64,000 bases of DNA from Curtobacterium sp. MCBA15_001 (GCF_001864835.1 NZ_MJGI01000022.1:40981-104980); one strand, 5' to 3'. Positions 51,253 through 60,675 are shown, counted from the stretch's first letter. Notes: generated by a model not told the origin, from the letters alone. Numbers and translations: made by a program.

Positions 51253-52353
51253 CTAGTCCGCGGCGGTGTCGGTGCGGTGCTCCCAGATCCCCTCGCTGCC
51301 GACGCCGACGAACCCGACCGCCTCGTTGACGTCGAGCATCGGCCGGTTCTCCTCGGCGTTGAACGTCACGATCGACGGGTGGCCCGCGTGGTCGCGCTCG
51401 ATCGTCTCGATCCCGACGACCTTGAGCAGCCAGCCGAGGCGGTGCCCCCGGTGCTCGCGCAGGACCAGTGTGTCCCACTGGAACACGGGCTGCGCCAGGT
51501 CGTGCGGGACGGACAGCTGGCTGAACCCGGCGAGCGTGGTGTTCTCCACGTCCTCGACCGCGATCGTCAGCAGGGTGCGGGGCGCCGTCAGGAGCTGCGC
51601 CTCGTGTTCGCGGAGGCGCTCGACGGTCCAGACGTCCTCGGGCTCGTCCATGCCGCCCTGCGGAGCGTCAGTGCTCATGCGGGTCTCGAGCAGGGCGATC
51701 GACGCCTCCCACTGCGCCGGCGTCGTCCCGGTCCAGGTGTGCACGCGGTAGCGGTCCCCGGCGGCGGCCGCGGCGTCGGCGTGGACGCACTCGACCCGGT
51801 CGCGCTCGGCGGGGAGCGCCAGGCGGCTGATGCGGTTGACCTGCCCGAAGCGCCAGCCGCGGGCGGTGAGGAACCGCACGCCGGCCTCGTCGGCGGGCAC
51901 GGCGCCGAACCCGGTCGGTGCCGGCAGGTAGCCGGGGCCGTCCCCGGGGCCGACCTGCCGCGACACGGCGTAGGTCTTCCACTGCGTGCGACCTTCGGCC
52001 CGGGCGACGCCCTCCAGGTGGTCGGCCAGCAGGGTGCCGACGCCGCGTCGGCGGCGTCCGGGGTCGACGCCGAGGGACAGCCAGCAGTTCGTGGTGCCCG
52101 GCGCGGACTTCGAGTCGTAGGCACCGGCAGCGACCACAGCTTCATCGTCGTCCCGTACGACGAAGAGTCGGCTCGGCGCCTCGGGGTCGTGCTGGTGGGG
52201 CAGCTGCTCCTCGGCCTTCCACGCGAGCTCGGCCAGCCCGTGCACGGCGATCTCGGAGCGGTTCGACACGTCGACCCACTCCTGGAACGCCCGGACCTTC
52301 CCGGGGTCGTCCGTCATGGTGGCGGGCACGTCCAGTTCGATGACGCGGTACAC
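51253..52353 (-). CDS. Double-GNAT acetyltransferase
   Basis: The 366-residue protein carries two GNAT domains. The first has the acetyl-CoA loop DPGRRRRGVGTLLADHL near residue 100; the second has REHRGHRLGWLLKV near residue 300 and ends NEAVGFVGVG. Tandem GNAT proteins of this length occur in actinobacteria, for example in the MshD-like group, but the sequence does not fix the substrate. The GTG start has GGAAGGA upstream. Confidence 0.85.
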   Translation of the reverse strand: MYRVIELDVPATMTDDPGKVRAFQEWVDVSNRSEIAVHGLAELAWKAEEQLPHQHDPEAPSRLFVVRDDDEAVVAAGAYDSKSAPGTTNCWLSLGVDPGRRRRGVGTLLADHLEGVARAEGRTQWKTYAVSRQVGPGDGPGYLPAPTGFGAVPADEAGVRFLTARGWRFGQVNRISRLALPAERDRVECVHADAAAAAGDRYRVHTWTGTTPAQWEASIALLETRMSTDAPQGGMDEPEDVWTVERLREHEAQLLTAPRTLLTIAVEDVENTTLAGFSQLSVPHDLAQPVFQWDTLVLREHRGHRLGWLLKVVGIETIERDHAGHPSIVTFNAEENRPMLDVNEAVGFVGVGSEGIWEHRTDTAAD

Positions 52354-52423
52354 GATCGGTTCCTTCCGCTGACCGCGCGGTGCAGGGCAGCCGAGCAGCA
52401 TATCGGTGCCGGACCCGCCCCGC

Positions 52424-52435
52424 TAGGATCCTTCC
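52424..52435 (+). promoter_or_regulatory. -10 box for leaderless dcd
   Basis: TAGGAT at 52424-52429 lies 6 nt before the GTG at 52436. Confidence 0.55.
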
Positions 52436-53023
52436 GTGCTCCTCTCCGACCGCGACATCTCCGCGCAGCTCGCAGCAGGCCGGATCGGCCTCGACCCGTA
52501 CGACGCCTCGCTCATCCAGCCGTCGAGCATCGACGTCCGGCTGGACAAGTACTTCCGGCTGTTCGACAACCACAAGTACCCGCACATCGACCCCGCGACG
52601 GACCAGCCCGACCTGACGCGCCTGGTGGAGACCGACCCGGACGAGGCCTTCGTGCTGCACCCGGGCGAGTTCGTCCTCGGCTCGACGTTCGAGGTCGTCA
52701 CGCTGCCCGACGACATCGCCGCGCGGCTCGAGGGCAAGAGCTCCCTCGGCCGTCTCGGGCTCCTCACGCACTCGACCGCCGGCTTCATCGACCCGGGCTT
52801 CTCTGGGCACGTGACGCTCGAGCTGTCGAACGTGGCGACCCTGCCGATCAAGCTCTGGCCGGGCATGAAGATCGGGCAGCTGTGCTTCTTCCAGCTCTCG
52901 AGTCCCGCAGACAAGCCCTACGGCTCGGCCGAGTACCAGTCGCGGTACCAGGGCCAACGCGGCCCGACGGCGTCGCGGTCCGCGCAGGCCTTCACCCGCG
53001 CGGACGTCTCCCGCCGCAGCTGA
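52436..53023 (+). CDS. dcd: dCTP deaminase
   Basis: The 195-residue enzyme has [14 protein letters not shown], the phosphate-binding [10 protein letters not shown] and the catalytic region [20 protein letters not shown]. It deaminates dCTP to dUTP; actinobacterial members are often bifunctional and go on to dUMP. The length fits that group. The start is fixed by the -10 box. It is monocistronic. Confidence 0.96.
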   Translation: MLLSDRDISAQLAAGRIGLDPYDASLIQPSSIDVRLDKYFRLFDNHKYPHIDPATDQPDLTRLVETDPDEAFVLHPGEFVLGSTFEVVTLPDDIAARLEGKSSLGRLGLLTHSTAGFIDPGFSGHVTLELSNVATLPIKLWPGMKIGQLCFFQLSSPADKPYGSAEYQSRYQGQRGPTASRSAQAFTRADVSRRS

Positions 53024-53091
53024 TCCCGGGGCCGGGGAACCGGCGGGCAGAACGATCGGTGCGCCGGACCTGTTGAATTTCGCATGTTGTG

Positions 53092-53103
53092 TATCGTTGC
53101 GCC
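53092..53103 (+). promoter_or_regulatory. -10 box for leaderless XRE-MNT gene
   Basis: TATCGT at 53092-53097 lies 6 nt before the ATG at 53104. The DNA around it is AT-richer than its surroundings, with TGTTG repeated, a likely target of the XRE domain. Confidence 0.5.
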
Positions 53104-53619
53104 ATGTCCGCAGTCCTGCCTCGGCCCCTCCAGCGTCCCTCGGCCGCCGAGCTCATCCGTGACGCCCGGCTCCGCGCGGAGCTGACGCAGGTCCAGCTCG
53201 CCCATCGCGCCGGGGTCACCCAGAGCGTGATCAGCACGTACGAGAACGGCCGACGCGAACCGTCCCTCGCGGCGCTGCAGCGGCTCCTGCTGGCCGCGGG
53301 CTTCGCGACCGTGATCGACCTGGAGCCCGTCGACGAAGGGCCCTCACTCCGCGAACGGGTGCAGCGCCACCGCCAGGAGCTCCTCGACCTGGTGACCGAG
53401 CACGGGGCGGCGAACCCGCGGCTGTTCGGCAGCGTCGCCCGTGACGAGGACGGCCCGGACAGCGACGTCGACCTGATGGTCGACCTGCTGCCCGGTCACG
53501 GCATCTTCGCCCTGATGCGGATCCAGGACGCGGCCGAAGCGGTCCTCGGCGTGCGGGTCGACGTCGTCGTCGCGGACGGCATGGGGGCCGACGTGGTCCG
53601 GTCGGCGGTCCCGCTGTGA
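53104..53619 (+). CDS. XRE-fused MNT nucleotidyltransferase, antitoxin-like
   Basis: The 171-residue protein has an N-terminal Cro/C1-type helix-turn-helix (LTQVQLAHRAGVTQSVISTY, about residues 28-47). The C-terminal minimal nucleotidyltransferase domain has an intact GS-X10-DXD motif (GSVARDEDGPDSDVD). MNT proteins such as MntA AMPylate and silence their HEPN partner. Fusion to a DNA-binding domain would let it also repress the pair. The stop overlaps the next GTG by 4 nt. Confidence 0.87.
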   Translation: MSAVLPRPLQRPSAAELIRDARLRAELTQVQLAHRAGVTQSVISTYENGRREPSLAALQRLLLAAGFATVIDLEPVDEGPSLRERVQRHRQELLDLVTEHGAANPRLFGSVARDEDGPDSDVDLMVDLLPGHGIFALMRIQDAAEAVLGVRVDVVVADGMGADVVRSAVPL

Positions 53620-53945
53620 ACCGCGACGTCGGCGACCGCCTGGACGACGTCATCCGCGCCTGCGGGGTCATCGCCCGCTACGTGTCGGAGACCGACCTGC
53701 CCGAGGATCTGGTCTACGACGCAGTGCGGATGCGCCTGGTCGAGATCGGCGAGGCGGTGCGCATGCTGCCGAGCGCGGTCACCCGAGCGGAGCCGGACAT
53801 CCCGTGGTCGCGCGTCTCGCTGCTGGGGGAGCGACTCACGCGTCGCTACTTCGACACGACGCCGGCGATCGTGCTCGGGACCGCGCGGGTCGACGTGCCG
53901 CACCTGTGCGCGGCGGCGCGCCGCCTGCGCGCGCAGCAGCACTGA
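53616..53945 (+). CDS. DUF86 HEPN protein with altered active site
   Basis: The 109-residue protein has the DUF86 (HepT) order: EIGEAVRMLPSAV, IPWSRVSLLGERL, RRYFD. In HepT the RNase motif RX4H sits in the pattern R-(N/D)-X-L-X-H-X-YF. Here that segment reads GERLTRRYF, so the catalytic Arg is Gly and the His is Arg. The Tyr that is AMPylated in HepT is kept. As partner of the MNT protein it should be the toxin, but it may be inactive as an RNase or use another chemistry. Confidence 0.82.
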   Translation: MNRDVGDRLDDVIRACGVIARYVSETDLPEDLVYDAVRMRLVEIGEAVRMLPSAVTRAEPDIPWSRVSLLGERLTRRYFDTTPAIVLGTARVDVPHLCAAARRLRAQQH

Positions 53946-53958
53946 GCGCGACCACGAT

Positions 53959-54002
53959 CGGACGGGAGGCACGGCGCCAGCCCGCCCCGCGCCTCCCGTC
54001 CG
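53959..54002. terminator. Hairpin of the GGAGGC family
   Basis: CGGACGGGAGGC (53959-53970) pairs with 53991-54002 across a 20-nt loop, 13 bp after the HEPN stop. Confidence 0.7.
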
Positions 54003-54021
54003 GCAGCCCGCCGGAACGAGG

Positions 54022-54057
54022 ACAGGGCCCCGTCCGCTCGCGCGGACGGGGCCCTGT
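54022..54057. terminator. Terminator of sugar importer operon
   Basis: Arms 54022-54037 and 54042-54057 form a perfect 16-bp stem with a TCGC loop, 15 bp beyond the stop of the minus-strand binding protein gene. Confidence 0.8.
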
Positions 54058-54072
54058 CGGGTGGGACGAGGA

Positions 54073-55179
54073 TCAGCCCTGCTTGGCGAGGTCCTCGAGG
54101 GTCGAGTTGCCCTTGTAGGCCTCGACGGCGTTGTCCTTGGTGACGAGGACCGGGGTCAGCTCGATGGCCGGCACCGTCTTCACACCGTTGTAGTTGTTGG
54201 TCTTGTCGATCTTGGTGTCGGGCTTGTCGCCCTTGGACAGGGTCGAGACCAGGTCGACGGCCGCCTGGGCCTCTTCCGTGGTGTTCTTGTAGATCGTCGA
54301 GTACTGCTCGCCCTGCATGATGAGCGGGATCGAAGCGGTCTCCGAGTCCTGCCCGGTCACGACCGGGTTCTCCTTGCCGGCGGCCTTGGTCGCGGTGAGG
54401 ATGGCGCGGGCGAGGGTGTCGTTCGGCGACAGGACGCCGTCGAGCTTGGTGTCACCCGTGTAGTACTGCGACAGCAGGTCGGTCATGCGCGACTGGGCCT
54501 TCTGCGCGAGCCAGCCCTGCGTGTTCACCTTGGCGAACGTGGTCTGACCCGAGACGACCTTGAGCGTGCCGTCGTCGATCTTCGGCTGCAGGACGCTCAT
54601 CGCACCGTTGAAGAACACGGTCGCGTTGGCGTCGTCCGGCGAACCGGCGAAGAGCTCGACGTTGTACGGTCCGCTGCCCTTCTTCTCCTTGAGGCCCTGC
54701 AGCAGGGCGTTGGCCTGCAGCTGGCCGACCTTGTAGTTGTTGAACGCGACGTAGTAGTCGACGTTCTTGGTGTTCAGGATGTTGCGGTCCCAGGCGATGA
54801 CGACGGCGCCCGAGGACTTCGCCGACTTGACCTGCGAGGTCAGCTGCGAACCGTCGGCCGCACCGATGATGACGGCCTTCGCACCCTTGGTGATCATGCC
54901 CGAGATCTGCGACTGCTGGTCCGGGACCGGGTTGCCGGCGTTGGCGTACTGGATGTCGGCCTTGAAGCCGGCGTCCTCGATCGACTTCTTGAACGCGGCA
55001 CCTGCGAGGACCCAGTTCTGCGAGGTCTTCGCGGGGAGCGCGACGCCGATCAGGTCGCCCTTCTTGATGGTGGCGTCGGAGGAACCGCTGCCGGAGTCCG
55101 AGCCACGCGACGAGCAGCCGCTGAGGGCGAGGCCCGCGATGAGCGCCAGGCTGAGGCCGGCGACGATCTTCTTGCGCAT
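54073..55179 (-). CDS. chvE: ChvE-like sugar-binding lipoprotein
   Basis: The 368-residue lipoprotein has a signal peptide with lipobox LSGC (Cys about residue 22). A periplasmic-binding type 1 fold follows (IGVALPAKTSQNWVLAG, AKAVIIGAADGSQL, GVLSPNDTLARAIL, VVTGQDSE). It matches the ChvE/multiple monosaccharide group. It delivers sugars such as xylose, arabinose or galactose to MmsAB. It is last in the operon, 61 nt after the permease gene; binding protein last is the reverse of the usual order. Confidence 0.88.
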   Translation of the reverse strand: MRKKIVAGLSLALIAGLALSGCSSRGSDSGSGSSDATIKKGDLIGVALPAKTSQNWVLAGAAFKKSIEDAGFKADIQYANAGNPVPDQQSQISGMITKGAKAVIIGAADGSQLTSQVKSAKSSGAVVIAWDRNILNTKNVDYYVAFNNYKVGQLQANALLQGLKEKKGSGPYNVELFAGSPDDANATVFFNGAMSVLQPKIDDGTLKVVSGQTTFAKVNTQGWLAQKAQSRMTDLLSQYYTGDTKLDGVLSPNDTLARAILTATKAAGKENPVVTGQDSETASIPLIMQGEQYSTIYKNTTEEAQAAVDLVSTLSKGDKPDTKIDKTNNYNGVKTVPAIELTPVLVTKDNAVEAYKGNSTLEDLAKQG

Positions 55180-55240
55180 GTGATTGCTTTCTCTTCGTTG
55201 AGGAGGGGTGGGGCCGGAGCCCCGCTGTGGGTGTGGGGAA

Positions 55241-56533
55241 CTAGGGGAGGGTGACCTTCTCGGGCTGGTCCTCGATGGACCGCGGCTGCTGGGCGGCCAC
55301 CGTGTTCTGCTCGGTGTCCTTCCGCTGGAACTGCCGCATCATGCCGCCGATGAGCGACGGACGACCCTGCGATTTCGAGTAGACGTCGAAGGCGACGGCC
55401 ACGAGCAGGACCAGACCGCGGATGATCTGCACCTTGTTGGACTCCAGGCCCATCAGCTGCAGACCGTTCGACAGCAGCGCCATCACGAGACCACCGATGA
55501 TCGAGCCGGAGATCGTGCCGACACCACCGGCGACCGCAGCACCACCGACGAACACGGCGGCGATCGCGTCGAGCTCCCAGCCGGTGCCGTCAGCGGGGCC
55601 CGAGGCGCCGGAGTAGGCGACGAACACCATGCCGGCGACGGCGGCCAGGACGGACATGTTCATCATGACGAAGAAGTTGACCTTCTTCGCGGAGACACCG
55701 GACAGGACGGCGGCGCTGGAGTTGCCACCGACGGCGTAGACCTGGCGACCGAAGATCGTGTTCTTCGTGACGAAGCCGTAGATGATCGTCAGGACACCGA
55801 GGATGATCGCGACGATCGGGACCGAGGTGCCGACCGGGCCGGCTCCGAACAGGTACGTGGCGACGAGCGTCACGGCGACCAGGATGCCGGTGCGGACGAC
55901 GGAGACCCACAGCGGCGGGACCTCGGCCTGCATCTTGCGGCGACGGGCACGTCCACGGGCCTCGATGATGATGAGCGCGGCGATGGTGACCAGGCCGATC
56001 AGCAGCGTGCCGTTGCTGTAGCCGAAGTCGGGACCGAAGTCGCCGAGGAAGCCGGCGCCGATCGGCGTGTACGCGTCGGGAACGGGCACCGAGGTGGAGC
56101 CGCCGATGATCTGGTTGACGCCACGGAAGATGAGCTGACCGGCCAGCGTCACGATGAACGCCGGGACCCGGACGAACGCGACCCAGAAGCCCTGCCAGGC
56201 GCCGATGAGCGCGCCGACGGCCAGACCGAGGATGATCGCGGTCCAGACCGGGAAGTGCCACACCGCGATCGACTGCGCCACGATGATGCCGACGACCGCC
56301 GCGACCGAACCGACCGACAGGTCGATGTGGCCGGCGATGATCACCATGACCATGCCGAGCGCCAGGATCAGGATGTAGGAGTACTGCAGGAACAGGTTGA
56401 TCACGTTCGTGGGCTCGAGGATCAGGCCCTGGGTGGTGATCGAGAAGAAGATCAGCAGCGCGATGAGCGCGATGACCATGCCGTACTGGCCGATGCTGTT
56501 GCCCTTGCCGAACAGCAGTTTCAGGTTGTTCAT
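55241..56533 (-). CDS. mmsB: Multiple monosaccharide ABC permease
   Basis: The 430-residue protein has about ten helices and the BPD_transp_2 pattern [23 protein letters not shown], plus an extra cytosolic loop ([19 protein letters not shown]), typical of MmsB/GguB, which is longer than RbsC. It forms the channel. The start overlaps the mmsA stop by 4 nt (ATGA). Confidence 0.92.
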   Translation of the reverse strand: MNNLKLLFGKGNSIGQYGMVIALIALLIFFSITTQGLILEPTNVINLFLQYSYILILALGMVMVIIAGHIDLSVGSVAAVVGIIVAQSIAVWHFPVWTAIILGLAVGALIGAWQGFWVAFVRVPAFIVTLAGQLIFRGVNQIIGGSTSVPVPDAYTPIGAGFLGDFGPDFGYSNGTLLIGLVTIAALIIIEARGRARRRKMQAEVPPLWVSVVRTGILVAVTLVATYLFGAGPVGTSVPIVAIILGVLTIIYGFVTKNTIFGRQVYAVGGNSSAAVLSGVSAKKVNFFVMMNMSVLAAVAGMVFVAYSGASGPADGTGWELDAIAAVFVGGAAVAGGVGTISGSIIGGLVMALLSNGLQLMGLESNKVQIIRGLVLLVAVAFDVYSKSQGRPSLIGGMMRQFQRKDTEQNTVAAQQPRSIEDQPEKVTLP

Positions 56534-58122
56534 GAGACGGTGGCGCCCTTCCGCGCGGAGGTCATGCTGCGCATGAGCGATTCGGGATCGGCCTGGTCGG
56601 CCGGCAGGTCAGCGGTGATCTGACCCTCGAAGATGGTGTAGATCCGGTCGGAGAGCCCGAGGAGTTCGGGGAGCTCGGACGAGATGAGGATGATGCCCTT
56701 CCCCTCGGCCGCGAGCTGCTGGATGATGCCGTAGATCTCGAACTTGGCGCCGACGTCGATGCCGCGGGTGGGCTCGTCGAGGATGAGCAGGTCTGGGTCG
56801 GTGAACATCCACTTGGACAGGACGACCTTCTGCTGGTTCCCGCCGGAGAGCTTCCCGACGTTCTCCTCCACCGTCGGCACCTTGGTGCGGAGCATCTTGC
56901 GGAACTTCTCGGCGACCGAGTACTCCTCGAGCGAGTCGACGACGCCGCCCTTGGAGATCTTCTTGAGGTCCGCCGCGACGGTCGAGCGCTTCACGGTGTC
57001 GAGCAGGTTCAGGCCGAGCGCCTTGCGGTCCTCGGAGACGTAGCCGATCCCGTTGTCGATCGCCTGCTGGACGGTGTTGAGCTTGATCTCCTGGCCGTCC
57101 TTGATGACCTGACCGCCGAGGAACGTGCCGTACGAGTGGCCGAAGAGGCTCATCGCGAGCTCGGTCCGTCCGGCGCCCATGAGGCCGGCGAAGCCGACGA
57201 TCTCGCCGCGCTTGACGTGGAAGTTCGAGCCCTTGCAGACCAGGCGCGAGGAGTCGAGCGGGTGCTGCACGGTCCAGTCGCGGACCTCGAAGAAGGTCTC
57301 GCCGATCTTCGGGGTGCGGTCCGGGAACCGGGACTCGAGCGAGCGGCCGACCATCCCGCGGATGATCCGGTCCTCGTTGACGCCGTCCGCCTTGACGTTG
57401 AGCGTCTCGATGGTCTTGCCGTCGCGGATGATCGTGATCTCGTCCGCGATCTGCTCGATCTCGTTGAGCTTGTGGCTGATGATGATGCTCGAGATGCCCT
57501 TGGCCTTGAGGCCCACGATCAGGTCGAGCAGGTGCTGCGAGTCGTTCTCGTTCAGCGCCGCGGTGGGCTCGTCGAGGATGAGGAGCTTGACGTCCTTGTG
57601 CAGGGCCTTCGCGATCTCGACGAGCTGCTGCTTGCCGACGCCGATGTTCTTGATCTGCGTGTCCGGGTCGTCGCGCAGACCGACACGGGCGAGCAGGTCC
57701 TGCGCACGGAGCTGCGCGGCGGTCCAGTCGATCGCACCGAAGCGGCTCGGCTCGTTGCCGAGGAACAGGTTCTCGGTGATCGAGAGCTCCGGGATGAGCG
57801 CCAGCTCCTGGTGGATGATGACGATGCCGGCCTGCTCGGACTGCTTGATGTTCGAGAAGCGCATCTCCTCGCCCTCGAAGACGATCTCACCGGTGTAGGT
57901 GCCGTAGGGGTAGACGCCCGACAGGACCTTCATCAGGGTCGACTTGCCGGCGCCGTTCTCGCCGCAGATGGCGTGGATCTCGCCGGCGCGGACGTTGAGC
58001 GACACGTCGGACAGTGCCTTGACACCAGGGAACTCCTTGGTGATCGACCGCATCTCGAGGATGGTCTCGGGTGCGGTGATCGACCGGGTCTGTAGTCCGG
58101 TGTCGATCGGGGTTGACGCCAC
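56530..58122 (-). CDS. mmsA: Multiple monosaccharide ABC ATPase, two-domain
   Basis: The 530-residue protein has two nucleotide-binding domains. The first has Walker [10 protein letters not shown] and DEPTAALNE; the second has GLMGAGRTE in place of Walker A (Arg for Lys, normal in this family), LSGGNQQK and [13 protein letters not shown]. It powers sugar import. GTG start has AAGGAG 10 nt upstream. First gene of the operon; a LacI-type operator lies in front. Confidence 0.94.
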   Translation of the reverse strand: MASTPIDTGLQTRSITAPETILEMRSITKEFPGVKALSDVSLNVRAGEIHAICGENGAGKSTLMKVLSGVYPYGTYTGEIVFEGEEMRFSNIKQSEQAGIVIIHQELALIPELSITENLFLGNEPSRFGAIDWTAAQLRAQDLLARVGLRDDPDTQIKNIGVGKQQLVEIAKALHKDVKLLILDEPTAALNENDSQHLLDLIVGLKAKGISSIIISHKLNEIEQIADEITIIRDGKTIETLNVKADGVNEDRIIRGMVGRSLESRFPDRTPKIGETFFEVRDWTVQHPLDSSRLVCKGSNFHVKRGEIVGFAGLMGAGRTELAMSLFGHSYGTFLGGQVIKDGQEIKLNTVQQAIDNGIGYVSEDRKALGLNLLDTVKRSTVAADLKKISKGGVVDSLEEYSVAEKFRKMLRTKVPTVEENVGKLSGGNQQKVVLSKWMFTDPDLLILDEPTRGIDVGAKFEIYGIIQQLAAEGKGIILISSELPELLGLSDRIYTIFEGQITADLPADQADPESLMRSMTSARKGATVS

Positions 58123-58191
58123 AGTGCATCTCCTTCTGCCGCTTCGGCGCGGCAGTCCTTCGGTGGTCGTCCCGAGCCCGTGTGACGGTCC

Positions 58192-58207
58192 ATGTGAACG
58201 GTCACAT
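58192..58207. promoter_or_regulatory. LacI-type operator before mmsA
   Basis: ATGTGAACGGTCACAT has perfect 6-bp arms. It differs in two of 16 positions from the site at 59501-59516 before the LacI gene. It lies just downstream of the predicted start of transcription. Confidence 0.7.
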
Positions 58208-58224
58208 CGGCTGGAACGGAGGCA

Positions 58225-58255
58225 ATACTACGCATGGCCTCGGCGCGGCTGTCAA
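58225..58255 (-). promoter_or_regulatory. Promoter of mmsA-mmsB-chvE
   Basis: On the minus strand TTGACA (58255-58250), 19 nt and TAGTAT (58230-58225) form a strong promoter, with a leader of about 95 nt that contains the operator. Confidence 0.6.
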
Positions 58256-58441
58256 TTCGGGTTGGTCGCGTTTCGGTAACGGACCGCAGGTCCGCGCGCC
58301 TGCGGACATCCGGTGTCCCCCGGTGTGGGGTCGCGCCCCGGCGTGGCGCGGCTCGGACGGGAGGCGCGTGGCGGCCCCGCCCCGCGCCTCCCGTCCGCGT
58401 TCTGCGGACACGCGCGGGCGCGCTCGTGCCGGCTGACGAGC
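58231..58441. other. Gene-free region between mmsA and lacI
   Basis: The 319-bp gap 58123-58441 holds the mmsA promoter and operator, a 7-bp hairpin (58284-58305, CCGCAGG arms) and the terminator of the LacI gene. I see no coding frame with sensible codon use. Confidence 0.6.
58354..58397. terminator. Terminator of LacI gene, GGAGGC family
   Basis: CGGACGGGAGGCGCG (58354-58368) pairs perfectly with 58383-58397 (15 bp); the loop can extend the stem. Confidence 0.75.
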
Positions 58442-59464
58442 TCAGATGCGGTGGCGGGGAGCGCTCGTGGACGCGCGGACGATCAGCTGCGGGACGATCT
58501 CGACCTGGCGCAGCGGGCCGTCGTCGTCCGGCAGCAGCAGGTCGACGCAGCGTCGACCGAGGTCGGCGAAGTCGACCTGCACGGTGGTGAGCGGCGGCCA
58601 GAAGTGCTTGGCCTCCGGGATGTCGTCGTACCCCACCACGGACAGGTCCCCGGGGACGTCGAGCCCGTACGACCGCGCCGCGTGCACCACGCCGAGCGCC
58701 ATCGCGTCGTTCGAGCAGAACACCGCGGTGCAGTCCCGGTAGCGCAACAGCTCCCGGCCCGCGTGGTAGCCGAAGTCCGCCGTCCAGTCGCCCAGGACCG
58801 GGGGCTGCACGGGCTTGTCGCGGTCGGACATCTCGCGCAGGAAGCCCTGCATCCGGGCGTCCGCCTCGATCCAGTCCTGCGGGCCGGCGATGTGCCGGAC
58901 GTACTCGTGGCCCAGGTCGAGCAGGTGTGCCGTGGCCAGGCGGGCACCCTCCATCTGGTCCACCCACAGGGCCGTCGGGTCCTCGTTGATGCTGGACCGC
59001 AGGGTGACGTACGGGGTCCGGACGCCGAGCTCCTCGAACAGGTCGAACACGCGCTGCTGTGGCGCGATGACGATGATCCCCTCGACGTCCTGGTCGAGCA
59101 GGTGCCCGAGCCCGTCGCGCACGGCGGTGTCCGTTGGCTCCGCGATGTTCGCGGTCGTGATCGAGTAGCCGCGGCCGACGGCGGCGTCCTCGATGGCCTG
59201 CATCGTGACCGCCGGGCCGTAGTGCGAGCGCTGCGCGGTCAGGACACCGATCGTGCGGGTCCGACTCGTGACCAGGGCCCGCGCGGCGCGGTTCGGCCGG
59301 TACTGCAACTGCTCCATCGCGGCGAGCACCCGGTCGCGGGTCTCGGCGCGGATGGCGTCGGAGTTGTTGAGCACGCGTGACACCGTCTGGTGCGACACTC
59401 CGGCGACCCGTGCGACGTCACGGATGCTGGGCGACCGCGGTTGCTGTGTCCGCGTCGACGACAT
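58442..59464 (-). CDS. LacI-family regulator of the sugar importer
   Basis: The 340-residue protein has the LacI helix-turn-helix and hinge (SIRDVARVAGVSHQTVSRVL, residues 13-32; YRPNRAARAL) and a type 1 periplasmic-binding-like sensor. It precedes the mms operon on the same strand, and both promoters hold nearly the same 16-bp palindrome, so it should repress both. The inducer is probably the sugar carried by ChvE or a derivative. Confidence 0.92.
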   Translation of the reverse strand: MSSTRTQQPRSPSIRDVARVAGVSHQTVSRVLNNSDAIRAETRDRVLAAMEQLQYRPNRAARALVTSRTRTIGVLTAQRSHYGPAVTMQAIEDAAVGRGYSITTANIAEPTDTAVRDGLGHLLDQDVEGIIVIAPQQRVFDLFEELGVRTPYVTLRSSINEDPTALWVDQMEGARLATAHLLDLGHEYVRHIAGPQDWIEADARMQGFLREMSDRDKPVQPPVLGDWTADFGYHAGRELLRYRDCTAVFCSNDAMALGVVHAARSYGLDVPGDLSVVGYDDIPEAKHFWPPLTTVQVDFADLGRRCVDLLLPDDDGPLRQVEIVPQLIVRASTSAPRHRI

Positions 59465-59500
59465 GGGTTCTCGTTTCCCGCCCGGGGTCGTGGCACGCCG

Positions 59501-59516
59501 ATGTGCACGTTCACAT
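59501..59516. promoter_or_regulatory. LacI-type operator before its own gene
   Basis: ATGTGCACGTTCACAT, 14 of 16 identical to the mmsA site. A CATAAT -10 box lies upstream on the minus strand (59535-59530), so the operator is placed just after the transcription start. Confidence 0.7.
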
Positions 59517-59577
59517 TCCGAGCCAGATCATTATGCACGTCCCCGAGCCGGACGCCACCTGATCGGGTCACCAGGCG

Positions 59578-59618
59578 GACGGGAGGCCCGTGGCGGGGTC
59601 CGCCACGGGCCTCCCGTC
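59578..59618. terminator. Terminator of corA, GGAGGC family
   Basis: GACGGGAGGCCCGTGGCG (59578-59595) pairs perfectly with 59601-59618, an 18-bp stem with a 5-nt loop, 4 bp beyond the corA stop. Confidence 0.85.
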
Positions 59619-59622
59619 GGAC

Positions 59623-60675
59623 CTACAGCCAGTTCCGCTTGCGGAACACCAGCCACAGGACCCCGGCCAGCGCCAACATGGCGAGGATCGCCACCGGGTA
59701 GCCCCAGCGCCAGTGCAGCTCGGGCATGTCGTCGAAGTTCATCCCGTACACGCCGGCGATCAGCCCCGGCGCGAACAGGATCGCCGCCCACGACGAGATC
59801 TTCTTGACCTCCTCGCCCTGCTGGTGCGCCGCCCGCGCCAACTGCCGGCTCTCCTCGCCCTGCGCCAGGCTCGCACTGGTCATCCGCCGCATCGCCTCGT
59901 TCTGCTCCTGAGACACGAGCGTCGAGTGCAGGGTCAGCGCGTTCTCGAGGAGCGCGCGGAAGGAGTCGATCCGCTCGGTGACCCGCAGCGCGTGGTCGAG
60001 CACGTCGCGCAGGCGGTGCTGGACCTCCTCGTCGACGGCGTACTTGTCCGCGCCCCGGAGCAGCCCGTTCACCATCGCCGGGACCGGCTTCGTGGCGCGC
60101 TGGAACGCCAGGACCTCGCTCAGCAGCTGGTAGATCCGCTTCGAGACGTCGGCGGCCACGTGTCCCGCGAACAGCTGGTCCTCGATCTCGTCGATCTCGT
60201 CCTGCAGCACCTCGACCACCGGGCCGTAGCCGTCCACGACCTCGTCGAGCATCGCTGCCGTCACCGCCTCGGATCCCTTCGCCAGGAACTCCGGGTCCTG
60301 CTCCACGCGCGCCCGCAGTGCCGCCAGGTCGGGTCGGTCGGCGTGCCGGACGCTCACCACGAACCGGTCGCCGACGAACAGGTGCACCTCGCCGAACTCG
60401 ACCGTGCCCTCGTGCGCGTCGTTCCAGGCGGGGCGCAGCACCACGAAGAGCGTGTCGCCGTACCGCTCGAGCTTGGCGCGCTGGTGTCCCTTGCCGGCGT
60501 CCTCGACCGCGTTCTCGTGCAGGTCGAACTCCGCGGCGACGGCGTCGAGCTCGCGTGCGTTCGGTCGGAACAGCCCGATCCAGGTCAGGTCGCAGTCCCG
60601 GCGGGCCGGCGCCAGGGTGGACGAGGAGTCGACGCGCCGTCCGTCGACGTAGACCGCGTTGTCGATCATGGCCAT
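59623..60675 (-). CDS. corA: CorA-family Mg2+/Co2+ transporter
   Basis: The 350-residue protein has a large cytosolic domain with a long coiled coil (about residues 150-285). Two C-terminal helices follow, the first ending in the selectivity motif YGMNF (GMN). It forms a pentameric channel for Mg2+ or other divalent ions. ATG at 60675 follows GAGGAGC. A TAGGTT -10 box at 60794-60789 (minus) would give a leader of about 107 nt. Confidence 0.92.
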   Translation of the reverse strand: MAMIDNAVYVDGRRVDSSSTLAPARRDCDLTWIGLFRPNARELDAVAAEFDLHENAVEDAGKGHQRAKLERYGDTLFVVLRPAWNDAHEGTVEFGEVHLFVGDRFVVSVRHADRPDLAALRARVEQDPEFLAKGSEAVTAAMLDEVVDGYGPVVEVLQDEIDEIEDQLFAGHVAADVSKRIYQLLSEVLAFQRATKPVPAMVNGLLRGADKYAVDEEVQHRLRDVLDHALRVTERIDSFRALLENALTLHSTLVSQEQNEAMRRMTSASLAQGEESRQLARAAHQQGEEVKKISSWAAILFAPGLIAGVYGMNFDDMPELHWRWGYPVAILAMLALAGVLWLVFRKRNWL

